64,000 bases of DNA, from NCBI RefSeq assembly GCF_014042345.1, contig NZ_JACEZT010000006.1, positions 1 to 64,000 of the forward strand, read 5' to 3'. How positions within the stretch are numbered: position 1 is the first letter of the stretch; each line of letters starts with the position of its first letter. The position numbers and the translations under genes were made by a program. Shown here piece by piece: positions 1 through 8,791 of the stretch. The DNA is from Rugamonas brunnea. GTDB taxonomy: Bacteria > Pseudomonadota > Gammaproteobacteria > Burkholderiales > Burkholderiaceae_D. The notes under the pieces are model-generated. The model saw only the letters and a list, made by a program, of their open reading frames with translations. It did no database searches and was not told the DNA's origin.

Positions 1-1497
1 CGCCTGGGCGGCGGCCTGGGCAGCGGCGGCCTCGGCCATGCGGCGCTCGGCGGCGATGCGCACGGCCGTGGCCGGATTAGGCGTCAGGCGCACCGTCAGC
101 AAGCGCATCAGCGGGCGCAGCAGCAGCAGGTAGCCGAGCAGGGCGCCGACGGCGTACAGGATCCACGAGCTGAAGTCGACCACGTTGTCGCGTTCCTGCC
201 ACCACGGCGTCAGCGGCGCCTTGGGCGGGAAGTTCATGGCCGACACCACCAGCTGGTCGCCGCGTTCGGCGTCGATGCCCAGGCCATTGCGCAGGATCTT
301 GTCGATGTTGGCGATCTCGGCGGGGCTCCAGCCGGTCTTGGGGAAGGGCGCGGCGGCCTGGGCCAGCACCACGGCCACGCTCAGCTTTTGCAGGCGGCCA
401 CGGCTGCGCTTGGTCTGGATGATGCTGCGGTCATACGCGTACTGGCGCGTGGTGGCGTTCTTGTGGGCCGTGCCATCGTTGGGCGGGGTGGTGTCGCCGG
501 GCTTGGCGGCGGCGGCCGGGTCGGCGGCGGCCACCGGCGGCCGGTTCGACAGCGTGCCCGGCACGCCCATCACGAGGCGGTTGCGGTCCTGCTCCTCGCG
601 CATCGCTTCGCTGGTGACCTTGGGATCGGCGCCGTATTTCTCCACCGTTTCCTCGACCTTGTCGTTGTCGACGGCGGCCGACACGGACAGGCGGAAATTA
701 TCCTCGCCAATGATGGGGCCCAGCAGGTTCTTGACGTTGGTCTTGACGTCGTCCTGGTAGCGTTTGCCGTTCTCGCCGCCAGAATTGGTGGCGTCGTAGC
801 CTTCGCTCAGGTCCACGTGCGAGGACAGCAGGTTGCCGTTCTGGTCCACCAGGCTCACGCGCTGCGGGCTCAGGCTGGCCACGCTGCCGGCCACCATGTT
901 GACGACGGCGGCGATGGCTTCGGGCGACATGGTGTGGCCGGGCTTGACGGCCACCACCACCGAGGCCGACGATTTCTCGCCGTCCGACGACACGAACGAG
1001 GTCGACTTGGCGATCGACAGGTGGACGCGGGCGTGGGCGATGGCGTCCAGCGTCATGATGGACTGCGCCAGTTCGCCTTCCAGGCCGCGCCGGAAGCGCA
1101 CGTCCTGCACGAACTGCGACACGCCCAGCGGGTCGTTTTTGTCCATCAGTTCCAGCCCGGCCGGCAGCTGGGCCGTCACGCCCTTGGCCGCCAGCAGCAT
1201 GCGCACCTTGCCCAGCATGCTGCCGGGCACCAGCACCTGGCCGCTGTCCGGATGCAAACGGTAGGGGATGTGGTCGGTGTCGAGCACGCTCATCATGTCG
1301 GACGCGGCCACCTTTTCGTGGGCGCCGAACACGGGCTTGTAGGACGACTGGTCGCTCCACAGGTACATCAGCACCATGGCCGTGATGCCGATGGCCAGCA
1401 GCAGCATCGGATACAGGTTCTTGAGCAGGGTGGGGGGGAGGGCAGGCGCCGGGTTGGCGCGCCAGCGCCCGAAGGCGGACTTGAGAGTGTCGATCAC
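1..1497 (-). CDS. fliF: Flagellar MS-ring protein FliF (partial, C-terminus off the left edge)
   Basis: FliF forms the membrane-embedded MS ring that carries the C ring and houses the export gate. The frame is open from a GTG at 1497 to the window edge, giving about 499 residues. A GGAAG ribosome site lies about 9 nt before the GTG, and fliE ends 18 nt upstream. Visible are an N-terminal membrane segment (LYPMLLLAIGITAMVLMYL), ring-building motifs in the middle (ARVHLSIAKSTSF, KRYQDDV), a low-complexity linker rich in Ala, Pro and Asp, and a second membrane segment (SSWILYAVGALLGYLLLL) near the edge. The final C-terminal FliG-binding tail is not in the window. The gene is co-directional with fliE and divergent from the fliM-like operon. 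The order matches lateral flagellar loci, where fliE-fliF head their own operon. Confidence 0.93.
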   Translation of the reverse strand, partial: MIDTLKSAFGRWRANPAPALPPTLLKNLYPMLLLAIGITAMVLMYLWSDQSSYKPVFGAHEKVAASDMMSVLDTDHIPYRLHPDSGQVLVPGSMLGKVRMLLAAKGVTAQLPAGLELMDKNDPLGVSQFVQDVRFRRGLEGELAQSIMTLDAIAHARVHLSIAKSTSFVSSDGEKSSASVVVAVKPGHTMSPEAIAAVVNMVAGSVASLSPQRVSLVDQNGNLLSSHVDLSEGYDATNSGGENGKRYQDDVKTNVKNLLGPIIGEDNFRLSVSAAVDNDKVEETVEKYGADPKVTSEAMREEQDRNRLVMGVPGTLSNRPPVAAADPAAAAKPGDTTPPNDGTAHKNATTRQYAYDRSIIQTKRSRGRLQKLSVAVVLAQAAAPFPKTGWSPAEIANIDKILRNGLGIDAERGDQLVVSAMNFPPKAPLTPWWQERDNVVDFSSWILYAVGALLGYLLLLRPLMRLLTVRLTPNPATAVRIAAERRMAEAAAAQAAAQA

Positions 1498-1515
1498 GTT
1501 GTGGCTTCCGCAGGC

Positions 1516-1860
1516 TTACAGGGGGAGTTTGATCAGTTCGTCGACGGCGCCCATCACCTTGTTGCGCACTTGCATCAACATGGAGAACGACAGGCTCGCT
1601 TCCTGGCTGGCCAGCATGGCGCCGACCAGGTCGTCGCTCTTGCCGGCGTCCACGTCGGACATGCGCTGGGCCGCCAGGCGGTCGTCGTCGTTGACCTTGC
1701 CGACCGCGTCATGCATGGTCTGGGCGAATGAGAAAGTGGGCTGGGCGTGGCCGCCGGCGAACTGGGCGGCCGGGGCGATCGTGGCCTGGGCCAGTTGGTC
1801 GGCCGCGTTGGTGAGTGACGCCAGGTCGGCCTGGATCAGGGTCGAGATCGTGTTACTCAT
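1516..1860 (-). CDS. fliE: Flagellar hook-basal body protein FliE
   Basis: FliE is the small adaptor linking the MS ring to the proximal rod and is an early export substrate. The 114-residue product is close to the family's usual length of about 105. The C-terminal half carries the family signature: SFAQTMHDAVGKVNDDDRLA, then a conserved amphipathic end with MLASQEASLSFSMLMQVRNK and a terminal Leu-rich tail. It is the first gene of the leftward operon. Its promoter must lie in the 602-nt gap to the divergent fliM-like gene. The start is the first ATG after that gap. Confidence 0.93.
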   Translation of the reverse strand: MSNTISTLIQADLASLTNAADQLAQATIAPAAQFAGGHAQPTFSFAQTMHDAVGKVNDDDRLAAQRMSDVDAGKSDDLVGAMLASQEASLSFSMLMQVRNKVMGAVDELIKLPL

Positions 1861-2462
1861 CTTGCCACCTCCATTCGTGCAACGTTAGTCACGCATCGTT
1901 ACCATAGCCAGAATGCCTGCCGGCAGCAAGCACCAAGTGAGCGGCCGTTGGACGGGCTCAGCTCCGGCGTGCTGCGCGTCCGGCGTCCGTGTCGCGCGCG
2001 CGTCGGACGGCTGGAAAGCGTGCGTCGGTTAAAGTCTGACATGGTGGCCGCACCGGCTGCCGGCCGCCATGATCGTCGCCTTGATTTTGCGTAGGGAACG
2101 GCGGCGCCGCGCCAGGCGGCCCGTCATTCCGTTTCTCTTGGGTAGAAACTATTCTTGCAAGGCAAATATCGTTATAAATCATCCATCAAGCGCCAATATG
2201 CGCGGTAATGGATGAGAAATTGCGGCTACCTTGCACAGGCTGCGCCAGCTTACCCGTCGGCAACTTTCCTGTAAAGCCCCCAGACGGATTAAAATATTGA
2301 TCTATGGAAAGACTATGAAATATCATGTATCCTATGCTACCGAGATCGTCCTACTTAAAGTACGATATACCTGACAGCCGTTTTCCCCGGGGAAAGCGGG
2401 CTGGGCGCGCCGGCCCGCAGGCCGGCATGGGTGTGCTCCGACAAGACCACTAGAAGATGACC
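1861..2462. other. Divergent intergenic region between fliE and the fliM-like gene
   Basis: These 602 nt hold no convincing gene. A 74-codon leftward frame (1958-2182) has no family resemblance and no clear ribosome site. The region should contain promoters for both flagellar operons. The right third is AT-richer than its surroundings (about 2220-2380), unlike the rest of the window, and includes TTAAAG at 2355 and short palindromes such as TTCCCCGGGGAA just before the fliM-like gene. I found no convincing sigma-28 or sigma-54 box with correct spacing. Lateral flagellar loci normally have the sigma-54 activator gene lafK here; it is absent. Confidence 0.6.
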
Positions 2463-3323
2463 ATGAAACAGACTGCGCCGTATCAAGTGCTCGACCCCTG
2501 CCTGCTGGGCCGGCCCGTGCATTTGCTGCACATCTTCGCGGCCCAGTTGCGCGACGACCTGGCCCAGGCCATGCGGCTCAACATGAACCGCCGCTACTGG
2601 GGTGCGTTCCAGGTGGAGGACGTGGCCTTCAGCCGGCTCGAAGGACATGAGCCGCGCACCCGCTGGCTCAGTTTCGCCGCGCCGGCCGGCAGCATCGCCT
2701 TCTCGCTCGAGCGCAAGGTACTGCTGAGCGTGCTCAACTTCCGCTATGGCCGCAACAAGAGCGAGGCCGCCGCGCCCATCGACGAGAGCGCGGTGCGGGT
2801 CACGGCCACCGAGGAGCGCCTCGCTGTGGTGCTGGGACAACAACTGGCCGGCACCCTGGCCGGGCGCATCGAGCTGAACCTGCCGGTGTCGGACAAGGCG
2901 GCGCTGGCGCCGGCCGACGAATTCAAGCCGGCCACGGGCAACCACCCGCCCAAGGGCACCTGGATCATCACCGTCACCGTCAGCGAAGGCGACGGCGAGG
3001 GGGCCAGCCGCGGCCGTTTCTGGTTCGCGCTCGACAAGAGCCTGATGGCCAGCGTGCTGCGCGGCCTGCTGCCCGAACGGGACCAGGCCAAGAAGAACAA
3101 GAGCGCCGGGCCGCTGGCCCAGCGTTTGCAAGTGGGGCTGCAAGGCCGGCTGGTGAGCAAGGAAGTGGCGCTGGGCAGCCTGTTCGACCTGCAGGTGGGC
3201 GACATCATCCCGATCAGCCTGCACCGAGCCGATGTCCTGCTCGACGATTCACGCCTGTTCACGGCGGCCGTAACGGAGCACAAGGGCAAACTCTGCTTAA
3301 CCTCTTTTGAAGATGTCGAATGA
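2463..3323 (+). CDS. fliM: Divergent FliM-type flagellar motor switch protein
   Basis: This is a C-ring switch component. The C-terminal 70 residues form a SPOA domain (LFDLQVGDIIPISL, then VLLDDSRLFTAAVTEHKGKL), and the middle has a CheC-like part with the FliM fold. The product, about 286 residues, is shorter than standard FliM (about 330). It lacks the N-terminal CheY-binding motif of the LSQxEIDALL type, beginning instead MKQTAPYQVLDPCLLGRPVH. Two ATGs lie close together (2457 and 2463); AGAAG is 6 nt before the second, so that start is preferred. The gene overlaps fliN by 4 nt (ATGA) and leads the export-gate operon. Assignment to FliM rather than a generic SPOA protein rests on position and size. 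Divergent, short FliM proteins are typical of lateral systems. Confidence 0.8.
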   Translation: MKQTAPYQVLDPCLLGRPVHLLHIFAAQLRDDLAQAMRLNMNRRYWGAFQVEDVAFSRLEGHEPRTRWLSFAAPAGSIAFSLERKVLLSVLNFRYGRNKSEAAAPIDESAVRVTATEERLAVVLGQQLAGTLAGRIELNLPVSDKAALAPADEFKPATGNHPPKGTWIITVTVSEGDGEGASRGRFWFALDKSLMASVLRGLLPERDQAKKNKSAGPLAQRLQVGLQGRLVSKEVALGSLFDLQVGDIIPISLHRADVLLDDSRLFTAAVTEHKGKLCLTSFEDVE

Positions 3324-3700
3324 ACATGATGAATATGAACGCCAACACCCCGAGCGATGCCCTGCTGGAGGATTTGTCCGATGAGATGATCATCGACCAG
3401 GTCGGCGGCGAGCTGCACGATGTGCCCGAGCCCAAGCCGCGCCGCGACTTGCCGCAGATGATGCGCAAGATCCCCGTGACGCTGACGCTGGAAGTCGGCT
3501 CGGCCCGCATCTCGCTGCAGGAGCTGATGGCCATCGGCCCCGACAGCGTGGTGGAACTGGACGTGCTGGCCGGCGAGCCGCTGGTCATCAAGGTCAACGG
3601 CACGGCCATCGGCCGCGCGGAAGTGGTGGTGGCAGGCGAGAATTACGGGCTCAAAGTGATCGACCTGGATGGACTCAATCTCGACATGATGGCGCCATGA
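3320..3700 (+). CDS. fliN: Flagellar motor switch protein FliN
   Basis: FliN forms the lower C ring and the docking site for the export ATPase complex. The 126-residue protein has an acidic N-terminal half and a C-terminal SPOA domain from about residue 50: IPVTLTLEVGSARISLQELM, then the typical VVELDVLAGEPLVIKVNG and IGRAEVVVAGENYGLKV. It starts within the stop codon of the fliM-like gene (ATGA) and overlaps fliP in the same way, so the three are translationally coupled. Confidence 0.93.
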   Translation: MNMMNMNANTPSDALLEDLSDEMIIDQVGGELHDVPEPKPRRDLPQMMRKIPVTLTLEVGSARISLQELMAIGPDSVVELDVLAGEPLVIKVNGTAIGRAEVVVAGENYGLKVIDLDGLNLDMMAP

Positions 3701-4476
3701 CGTGGTGCCGGATGGGGCAGGAACGGGCGCGCCGGCATCGCCGGCCGCTGGCGGCCGCCGCTTTGTCGCTGTTCCTGCTGTGCTGCTGGGGGCCGGCCCA
3801 GGCCGTTGACCTGCTGGCCAATGTGGTGCCGGGGGCCAAGACCGAACTGACGGTCAAGACCCAGATCCTGATCATCATGACCTTGCTGGGCTTGCTGCCC
3901 GTGATGGTGATGATGATGACCAGCTTCACCCGCTTCGTCATCGTGCTGTCGCTGCTGCGCCAGGCGCTCGGTTTGCAGCAGGGCCTGCCCAACCGCATCA
4001 TCACGGGTGTGGCCCTGATCCTCACGCTGCTGGTGATGCGCCCGATCGGCGACCAGGTGTGGACCGAAGCGTTCGTGCCCTACGACAAGGACAAGATCGG
4101 CCTGGAGGAGGCGCTCAAGATCGCCGAAAAGCCCGTGTCGCGCTTCATGCTGGCCCAGACCAGCAAGGCCGCGCTGGCCCAGATCGCCCACCTGGCCGGC
4201 GAGGACAAGGTGGCCACGCCGGCCGAGCACGCCTTCACCGTCAAGCTGGCCGCCTTCGTGCTGTCGGAACTGAAGACGGCGTTCCAGATCGGCTGCATGC
4301 TGTTCATCCCCTTCCTCGTGATCGACCTGGTGGTGTCGTCGGTGCTGATGGCGATGGGCATGATGATGCTGTCGCCGCTGGTCATTTCCCTGCCGTTCAA
4401 GCTGCTGCTGTTCGTGCTGGTCGATGGCTGGACCCTGACCGTCAACACGCTCGTGACGAGCATCCAGGCTTACTGA
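3697..4476 (+). CDS. fliP: Flagellar export gate protein FliP
   Basis: FliP is the main pore-forming subunit of the FliPQR gate of the flagellar type III export apparatus. The 259 residues include an N-terminal signal peptide ending near PAQA and four hydrophobic segments. The family signatures are clear: MMTSFTRFVIVLSLLRQALG in the first half, and SELKTAFQIGCMLFIPFLVI followed by DLVVSSVLMAMGMMMLSP near the C-terminus. It overlaps fliN by 4 nt. No fliO lies between fliN and fliP, unlike most primary flagellar operons. Confidence 0.97.
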   Translation: MTWCRMGQERARRHRRPLAAAALSLFLLCCWGPAQAVDLLANVVPGAKTELTVKTQILIIMTLLGLLPVMVMMMTSFTRFVIVLSLLRQALGLQQGLPNRIITGVALILTLLVMRPIGDQVWTEAFVPYDKDKIGLEEALKIAEKPVSRFMLAQTSKAALAQIAHLAGEDKVATPAEHAFTVKLAAFVLSELKTAFQIGCMLFIPFLVIDLVVSSVLMAMGMMMLSPLVISLPFKLLLFVLVDGWTLTVNTLVTSIQAY

Positions 4477-4488
4477 CAGGCGGACCCC

Positions 4489-4761
4489 ATGCTTACTCCT
4501 GAAGTCGCCGTCGATCTGGTCGTGGAAGCGCTGCACATCGTGATGCTGCTGGTGGTGCTGCTGGTGGTGCCTGGCCTGGTGACGGGCTTGCTGGTGGCGC
4601 TGGTGCAGGCGGCCACCCAGATCAACGAGCAAACCCTCAGTTTCCTGCCGCGCCTCCTGGTGACGCTGCTGGCCATCATCCTCATGGGACGCTGGATGTC
4701 GGGCTACCTGATGGATTTCTGCGTCTCCATCTTCCAGCGCGCCGCCACCCTGGTCGGCTAG
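4489..4761 (+). CDS. fliQ: Flagellar export gate protein FliQ
   Basis: FliQ is the small two-helix subunit that surrounds the FliP/FliR pore. At 90 residues it matches the family. It shows two membrane hairpin helices and the conserved stretch LVVPGLVTGLLVALVQAATQ followed by INEQTLSFLPRLL. It starts 12 nt after fliP and is followed by fliR 16 nt later. Confidence 0.95.
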   Translation: MLTPEVAVDLVVEALHIVMLLVVLLVVPGLVTGLLVALVQAATQINEQTLSFLPRLLVTLLAIILMGRWMSGYLMDFCVSIFQRAATLVG

Positions 4762-4777
4762 CCGCCCCGCAAGCCCG

Positions 4778-5560
4778 ATGGAACACCTCCTGGACCAGCT
4801 GCTGCCCATGCTCAACGCGCTGTGGTGGCCATTCTGCCGCGTGCTGGCCATGCTGACGGCCGTGCCGGTGCTGGGCGAGGCCGTCACGCCCGTCACGGTG
4901 CGCATCCTGGCCGCGCTGGTGCTGGCGATCCTGATGCTGCCGCTCACGCAAGGGGCGGCCGTGATCGACCCGCTGTCGCTGCAGGGCGTGCTGGCCACGT
5001 TCGAGCAAGCCATCATCGGCGGCGTGCTGGGGCTGGCGTTCCACTTCGCCATGTCGGTGATCGGCGTGCTCGGTTTCCTGGTGTCGTCGCAGGTCGGCTT
5101 TTCCATGGCCGTCATGAACGACCCCATGAACGGCCAGTCGTCGGACGTGGTGTCGGCCCTGCTGTCGGTGCTGGCCATCATCGTGTTCTTTTCCATCGAT
5201 GGCCACCTGGTGGTGGCCGGCGTGATCGGGCAAAGCTTCAAGGCCTGGCCGCTGGGCCATGGCTACGGCCCGCTGCTGCTGCAAAGCGTGGCCTACAACG
5301 CGGCCTGGATCTTCTCGGCCGCCATGCTGCTGGCCATGCCCGTGGTGTTCTCGACGCTGGTGGTGCAGCTGGGCTTCGGTTTCCTGAACCGGGTGGCGCC
5401 CACGCTCAACCTGTTCGCGCTGGGCTTCTCCGTGATCACCCTGTTCGGCTTGCTGATGCTGGGCCAGGTGGTGCGCTTCATCCCCGAGCACTATGTGCGC
5501 ATGACGGGCCAGGTACTGGAATTGATACGGCAACAGATGCAGGCGGCGGGCCATGGCTGA
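4778..5560 (+). CDS. fliR: Flagellar export gate protein FliR
   Basis: FliR completes the FliPQR export channel. The 260-residue integral membrane protein has about six hydrophobic segments and the FliR signatures RVLAMLTAVPVLGEAVTP near the start, EQAIIGGVLGLAFHF, and FLNRVAPTLNLFALGF towards the end. It overlaps the start of flhB by 8 nt, another sign of a tightly coupled operon. Confidence 0.96.
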   Translation: MEHLLDQLLPMLNALWWPFCRVLAMLTAVPVLGEAVTPVTVRILAALVLAILMLPLTQGAAVIDPLSLQGVLATFEQAIIGGVLGLAFHFAMSVIGVLGFLVSSQVGFSMAVMNDPMNGQSSDVVSALLSVLAIIVFFSIDGHLVVAGVIGQSFKAWPLGHGYGPLLLQSVAYNAAWIFSAAMLLAMPVVFSTLVVQLGFGFLNRVAPTLNLFALGFSVITLFGLLMLGQVVRFIPEHYVRMTGQVLELIRQQMQAAGHG

Positions 5561-6692
5561 ATCGAGCACCGGCGATAAAACAGAAAAGGCGTCACAGCAG
5601 AAGCTGAAGAAGTCGCGCCAGGAAGGGCAGGTGGTGCGCTCGCGCGACCTGTCGACGGCGATCGGCATCCTGGTCAGCCTGAAGCTGTTCGTCTACCTGC
5701 TGCCGTCGTATTTTCGCCAGTTCGAAGCGATCTTCCAGCTCGGCTTCGCGCCGCTGGGCAGCGCCGGCGCCATCGACAATGCCTTGTCGGTGGTGTTCGG
5801 CGAAGCCATGTGGCTGCTGGTACAGATGGTGCTGCCGCTGTTCGTGGTGCCGCTGTTCATCGTGCTGGGCGCCATGGTGCCGGGCGGCTGGGTGATCAGC
5901 ATGAGCCACTGGGAACCGAAGCTTGAACGCCTGAGCCCGGCCGCCAACCTGGGCCGGCTGTTCTCGGCCAAGCATGGTTTTGAATTGCTGGTGTCGATCG
6001 GCAAGGCCAGCGTGCTGATCTGGGTGCTGGTGCACGTGGCCCGCTCCACGGTCAAGGATTACACCCAGCTCGAACACATGGCCATGGGCCAGGCCATGCT
6101 GGCCGGCTCCAGCCTGATGCTGGACGGCTTGATGTCGCTGGTGTCCGTGTTTATCATCTTCGCCGTGATCGACGTGCCGGCCCAGGCGTATTTCTTCGCC
6201 CGCAACCAGCGCATGAGCAAGCAGGACATGAAGGAGGAGCACAAGAGCAACGAAGGCCGGCCCGAGGTCAAGAACCGCATCCGCCAGTTGCAGCGCCAGC
6301 TGGCCCGGCGCAGCGCCCGCAAGACGGTGCCCACGGCCGACGTGGTGATCGTCAACCCCGAGCACTACGCCGTGGCCCTGAAGTACGACACCAGCAAGGC
6401 CGAGGCGCCCTACGTGGTGGCCAAGGGCGTGGACGAGATGGCGCTCTACATCCGCCAGCTGGCCGTCGAATTCAAGATCGAGGTGTTGCCGCTGCCGCCG
6501 CTGGCGCGCGCGATCTACAACACCAGCCAGGTCAACCAGCAGATCCCGGTGCAGTTGTACCAGGCCGTATCGCAGGTGTTGAACTACGTGCTGCAACTGC
6601 AGGCATTCCGTACTGGGCGGCGCGCCGTCCAGCCAGCATTCCCCAACGAGGTGGTCGTGCCACCTTCCATGAGTGAGGTTGTCCCGTCATGA
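5553..6692 (+). CDS. flhB: Flagellar export switch protein FlhB
   Basis: FlhB sets export specificity, switching from rod/hook to filament substrates after self-cleavage of its cytoplasmic domain. The 379-residue protein begins with the typical charged leader (ESSTGDKTEKASQQKLKKSR), has four membrane helices to about residue 215, then the cytoplasmic domain. The cleavage motif is N268-P269-E270-H271 (VIVNPEHYAVALKYD) instead of the usual NPTH. The Asn and Pro needed for cleavage are kept, but Thr is replaced by Glu. It overlaps fliR by 8 nt and flhA by 4 nt. Confidence 0.96.
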   Translation: MAESSTGDKTEKASQQKLKKSRQEGQVVRSRDLSTAIGILVSLKLFVYLLPSYFRQFEAIFQLGFAPLGSAGAIDNALSVVFGEAMWLLVQMVLPLFVVPLFIVLGAMVPGGWVISMSHWEPKLERLSPAANLGRLFSAKHGFELLVSIGKASVLIWVLVHVARSTVKDYTQLEHMAMGQAMLAGSSLMLDGLMSLVSVFIIFAVIDVPAQAYFFARNQRMSKQDMKEEHKSNEGRPEVKNRIRQLQRQLARRSARKTVPTADVVIVNPEHYAVALKYDTSKAEAPYVVAKGVDEMALYIRQLAVEFKIEVLPLPPLARAIYNTSQVNQQIPVQLYQAVSQVLNYVLQLQAFRTGRRAVQPAFPNEVVVPPSMSEVVPS

Positions 6693-8776
6693 ATTTCCTG
6701 AACCGCCTGGTCGCCGAAGCGCGGCGCCACAAGTTCGCCACCCCGGCCTTCCTGATGGTGGTGCTGGCCATGATCATGCTGCCGCTGCCGCCGACGGTGC
6801 TCGACATCATGTTCACCTTCAACATCGTGCTGGCCCTGATCGTGATCCTGGTCAGCGTGACGGCAAGGCGGCCGCTGGACTTCTCGGTGTTCCCGACGGT
6901 GATCCTGGCCACCACCATGCTGCGGCTGACATTGAACGTGGCGTCCACGCGGGTGGTGCTGCTGCATGGCCATGAAGGCACGTCGGCGGCCGGCCTGGTG
7001 ATCGAGGCGTTCGGCAAGGTCGTCATCGGCGGCAACTTCGTGGTCGGCATGGTGGTGTTCGTGATCCTGATGATCATCAACTTCGTGGTCGTCACCAAGG
7101 GCGCGGAGCGGATCTCGGAAGTGTCGGCCCGCTTCACGCTGGACGCGCTGCCCGGCAAGCAGATGGCGATCGACGCCGACCTCAACGCCGGCCTGATCAA
7201 CCAGGAAAAAGCCCAGGCCCGCCGACTCGAAGTGGCGGCCGAGGCCGACTTCTACGGCGCCATGGACGGCGCCTCCAAGTTCGTGCGCGGCGACGCCGTG
7301 GCCAGCATCCTGATCCTGATCATCAACATGGTGGGCGGGGTGGCCATCGGCGCCCTGATGCACGATCTCAGCTTCGGCGACGCCTTCCGCCAGTACGCGC
7401 TGCTGACGATCGGTGACGGCCTGGTGGCCCAGATCCCGGCGCTGCTGCTGTCGGCCGCCGCCGCCATCCTGGTGACCCGCATCAGCGACGCCGGCGACTT
7501 CGAACAGCAGGTCGGCAGCCAGCTGCTGGCCTCGCCGCCGGTGATCCTGTCGGCGGCCGGCATGATGTTCGTGCTGGCCCTGGTGCCCGGCATGCCATGG
7601 GCCATGTTCCTCACGTTCTCGGCCGTGCTGGCCTACGTCGGTTACCGGCTCGGCCAGCGCGTCAAGCAACCGGAGACGGACGCGCTGGCCGCCATCGAGG
7701 CCGCGCTGCGCGAAGAGAAGGTGGCCGAGCTCGACTGGCACAGCCTGCCTGCCGTGCAGCCGCTGCAGGTGACGCTGGGCTACAAGCTGGTCAGCCTGAT
7801 CGACAAGGCCCACGGCGAGCCGCTGGCCAAGCGCGTCAAGGGTGTGCGCCAGAGCCTGTCCGAAGCGATGGGCCTGCTGCTGCCGCCCATCACCGTGCGC
7901 GACGACCTGGGCCTGAAGCCGTCGCAGTACGCGGTGGTGCTGTCGGGCAGCGTGGTGGCCCAGGCCGAAGTGTTCCCGGACCGCTTGATGGCGATCCCGT
8001 CGCCCAATGTGTACGGCCAGATCGACGGCATCCCTGGCGTGGAGCCGGCCTACGGCATGCCCGTCACGTGGATCGAGCAGGGCGAGAAGGCCAACGCGCT
8101 GGGGCTGGGCTACCAGGTGGTGGAGGCGCCCAGCGCGATCGCCACCCACCTGTCCAAGCTGATCCGCGAATACCTGCCGGAACTGTTCCGCCACGAGGAC
8201 GTGCCGGCCATGATGGACCGGCTGACGGCGCTGTCGCCCAAGCTGGCGGGCGCGCTCGACAAGGCGCTCACCCATACCCAGCTGCTGCGCGTGTTCCGCG
8301 TGCTGCTGGCCGAGAACGTGTCGCTCAAGGATATCGTGCCGATCGCCACCACCCTGGTCGACAGTTCCGAAACCACCAAGGACCCCATCCTGCTGGCGGC
8401 CGAAGTGCGCTGCGCGCTGCGGCGCCAGATCGTCACGGGCCTGTTCGGGCAGAAGACGGAGATGCAGGCCTTCAACCTCGGCGGCGAGCTGGAGAACATG
8501 CTGCTGGGCTCGCTGAACCAGGCCCGCCAGGGCGGCAAGGTGGTGCTGGACAACTATCCGATCGACCCGCACCTGCTGGCCCAGCTGCAGGTGAACATGC
8601 CGGTGGCGCGCGAGCAGATGAAACAGCAGGCCACGCCGCCACTGCTGCTGGTGTTGCCGCAGATCCGGCCGTTGCTGGCCCGTTACGCGCGCCTGTTCGC
8701 GCCCGGCCTGCACGTGTTGTCCTACAACGAGATTCCCGAGAACCGTGAAGTGAGCATCATCGGCACGGTGGGCTAG
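6689..8776 (+). CDS. flhA: Flagellar export apparatus protein FlhA
   Basis: FlhA forms the nonameric export ring that receives chaperone-substrate complexes and couples export to proton flow. The 695-residue product matches the family length. The first half has about eight membrane segments and the FHIPEP signature, ARFTLDALPGKQMAIDADLN, near residue 150. The second half is the cytoplasmic domain (TVRDDLGLKPSQYAVVLSG, then PVTWIEQGEKANALGLGY). It overlaps flhB by 4 nt and ends the rightward operon. A palindromic element lies 15 nt beyond the stop. Confidence 0.97.
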   Translation: MNFLNRLVAEARRHKFATPAFLMVVLAMIMLPLPPTVLDIMFTFNIVLALIVILVSVTARRPLDFSVFPTVILATTMLRLTLNVASTRVVLLHGHEGTSAAGLVIEAFGKVVIGGNFVVGMVVFVILMIINFVVVTKGAERISEVSARFTLDALPGKQMAIDADLNAGLINQEKAQARRLEVAAEADFYGAMDGASKFVRGDAVASILILIINMVGGVAIGALMHDLSFGDAFRQYALLTIGDGLVAQIPALLLSAAAAILVTRISDAGDFEQQVGSQLLASPPVILSAAGMMFVLALVPGMPWAMFLTFSAVLAYVGYRLGQRVKQPETDALAAIEAALREEKVAELDWHSLPAVQPLQVTLGYKLVSLIDKAHGEPLAKRVKGVRQSLSEAMGLLLPPITVRDDLGLKPSQYAVVLSGSVVAQAEVFPDRLMAIPSPNVYGQIDGIPGVEPAYGMPVTWIEQGEKANALGLGYQVVEAPSAIATHLSKLIREYLPELFRHEDVPAMMDRLTALSPKLAGALDKALTHTQLLRVFRVLLAENVSLKDIVPIATTLVDSSETTKDPILLAAEVRCALRRQIVTGLFGQKTEMQAFNLGGELENMLLGSLNQARQGGKVVLDNYPIDPHLLAQLQVNMPVAREQMKQQATPPLLLVLPQIRPLLARYARLFAPGLHVLSYNEIPENREVSIIGTVG

Positions 8777-8791
8777 GCGCCGCAGGGCGCC

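Noticed and set aside
1958..2182. Possible 74-residue gene between fliE and the fliM-like gene
   Set aside because: No ribosome site, no homologous pattern, composition of non-coding GC-rich DNA.
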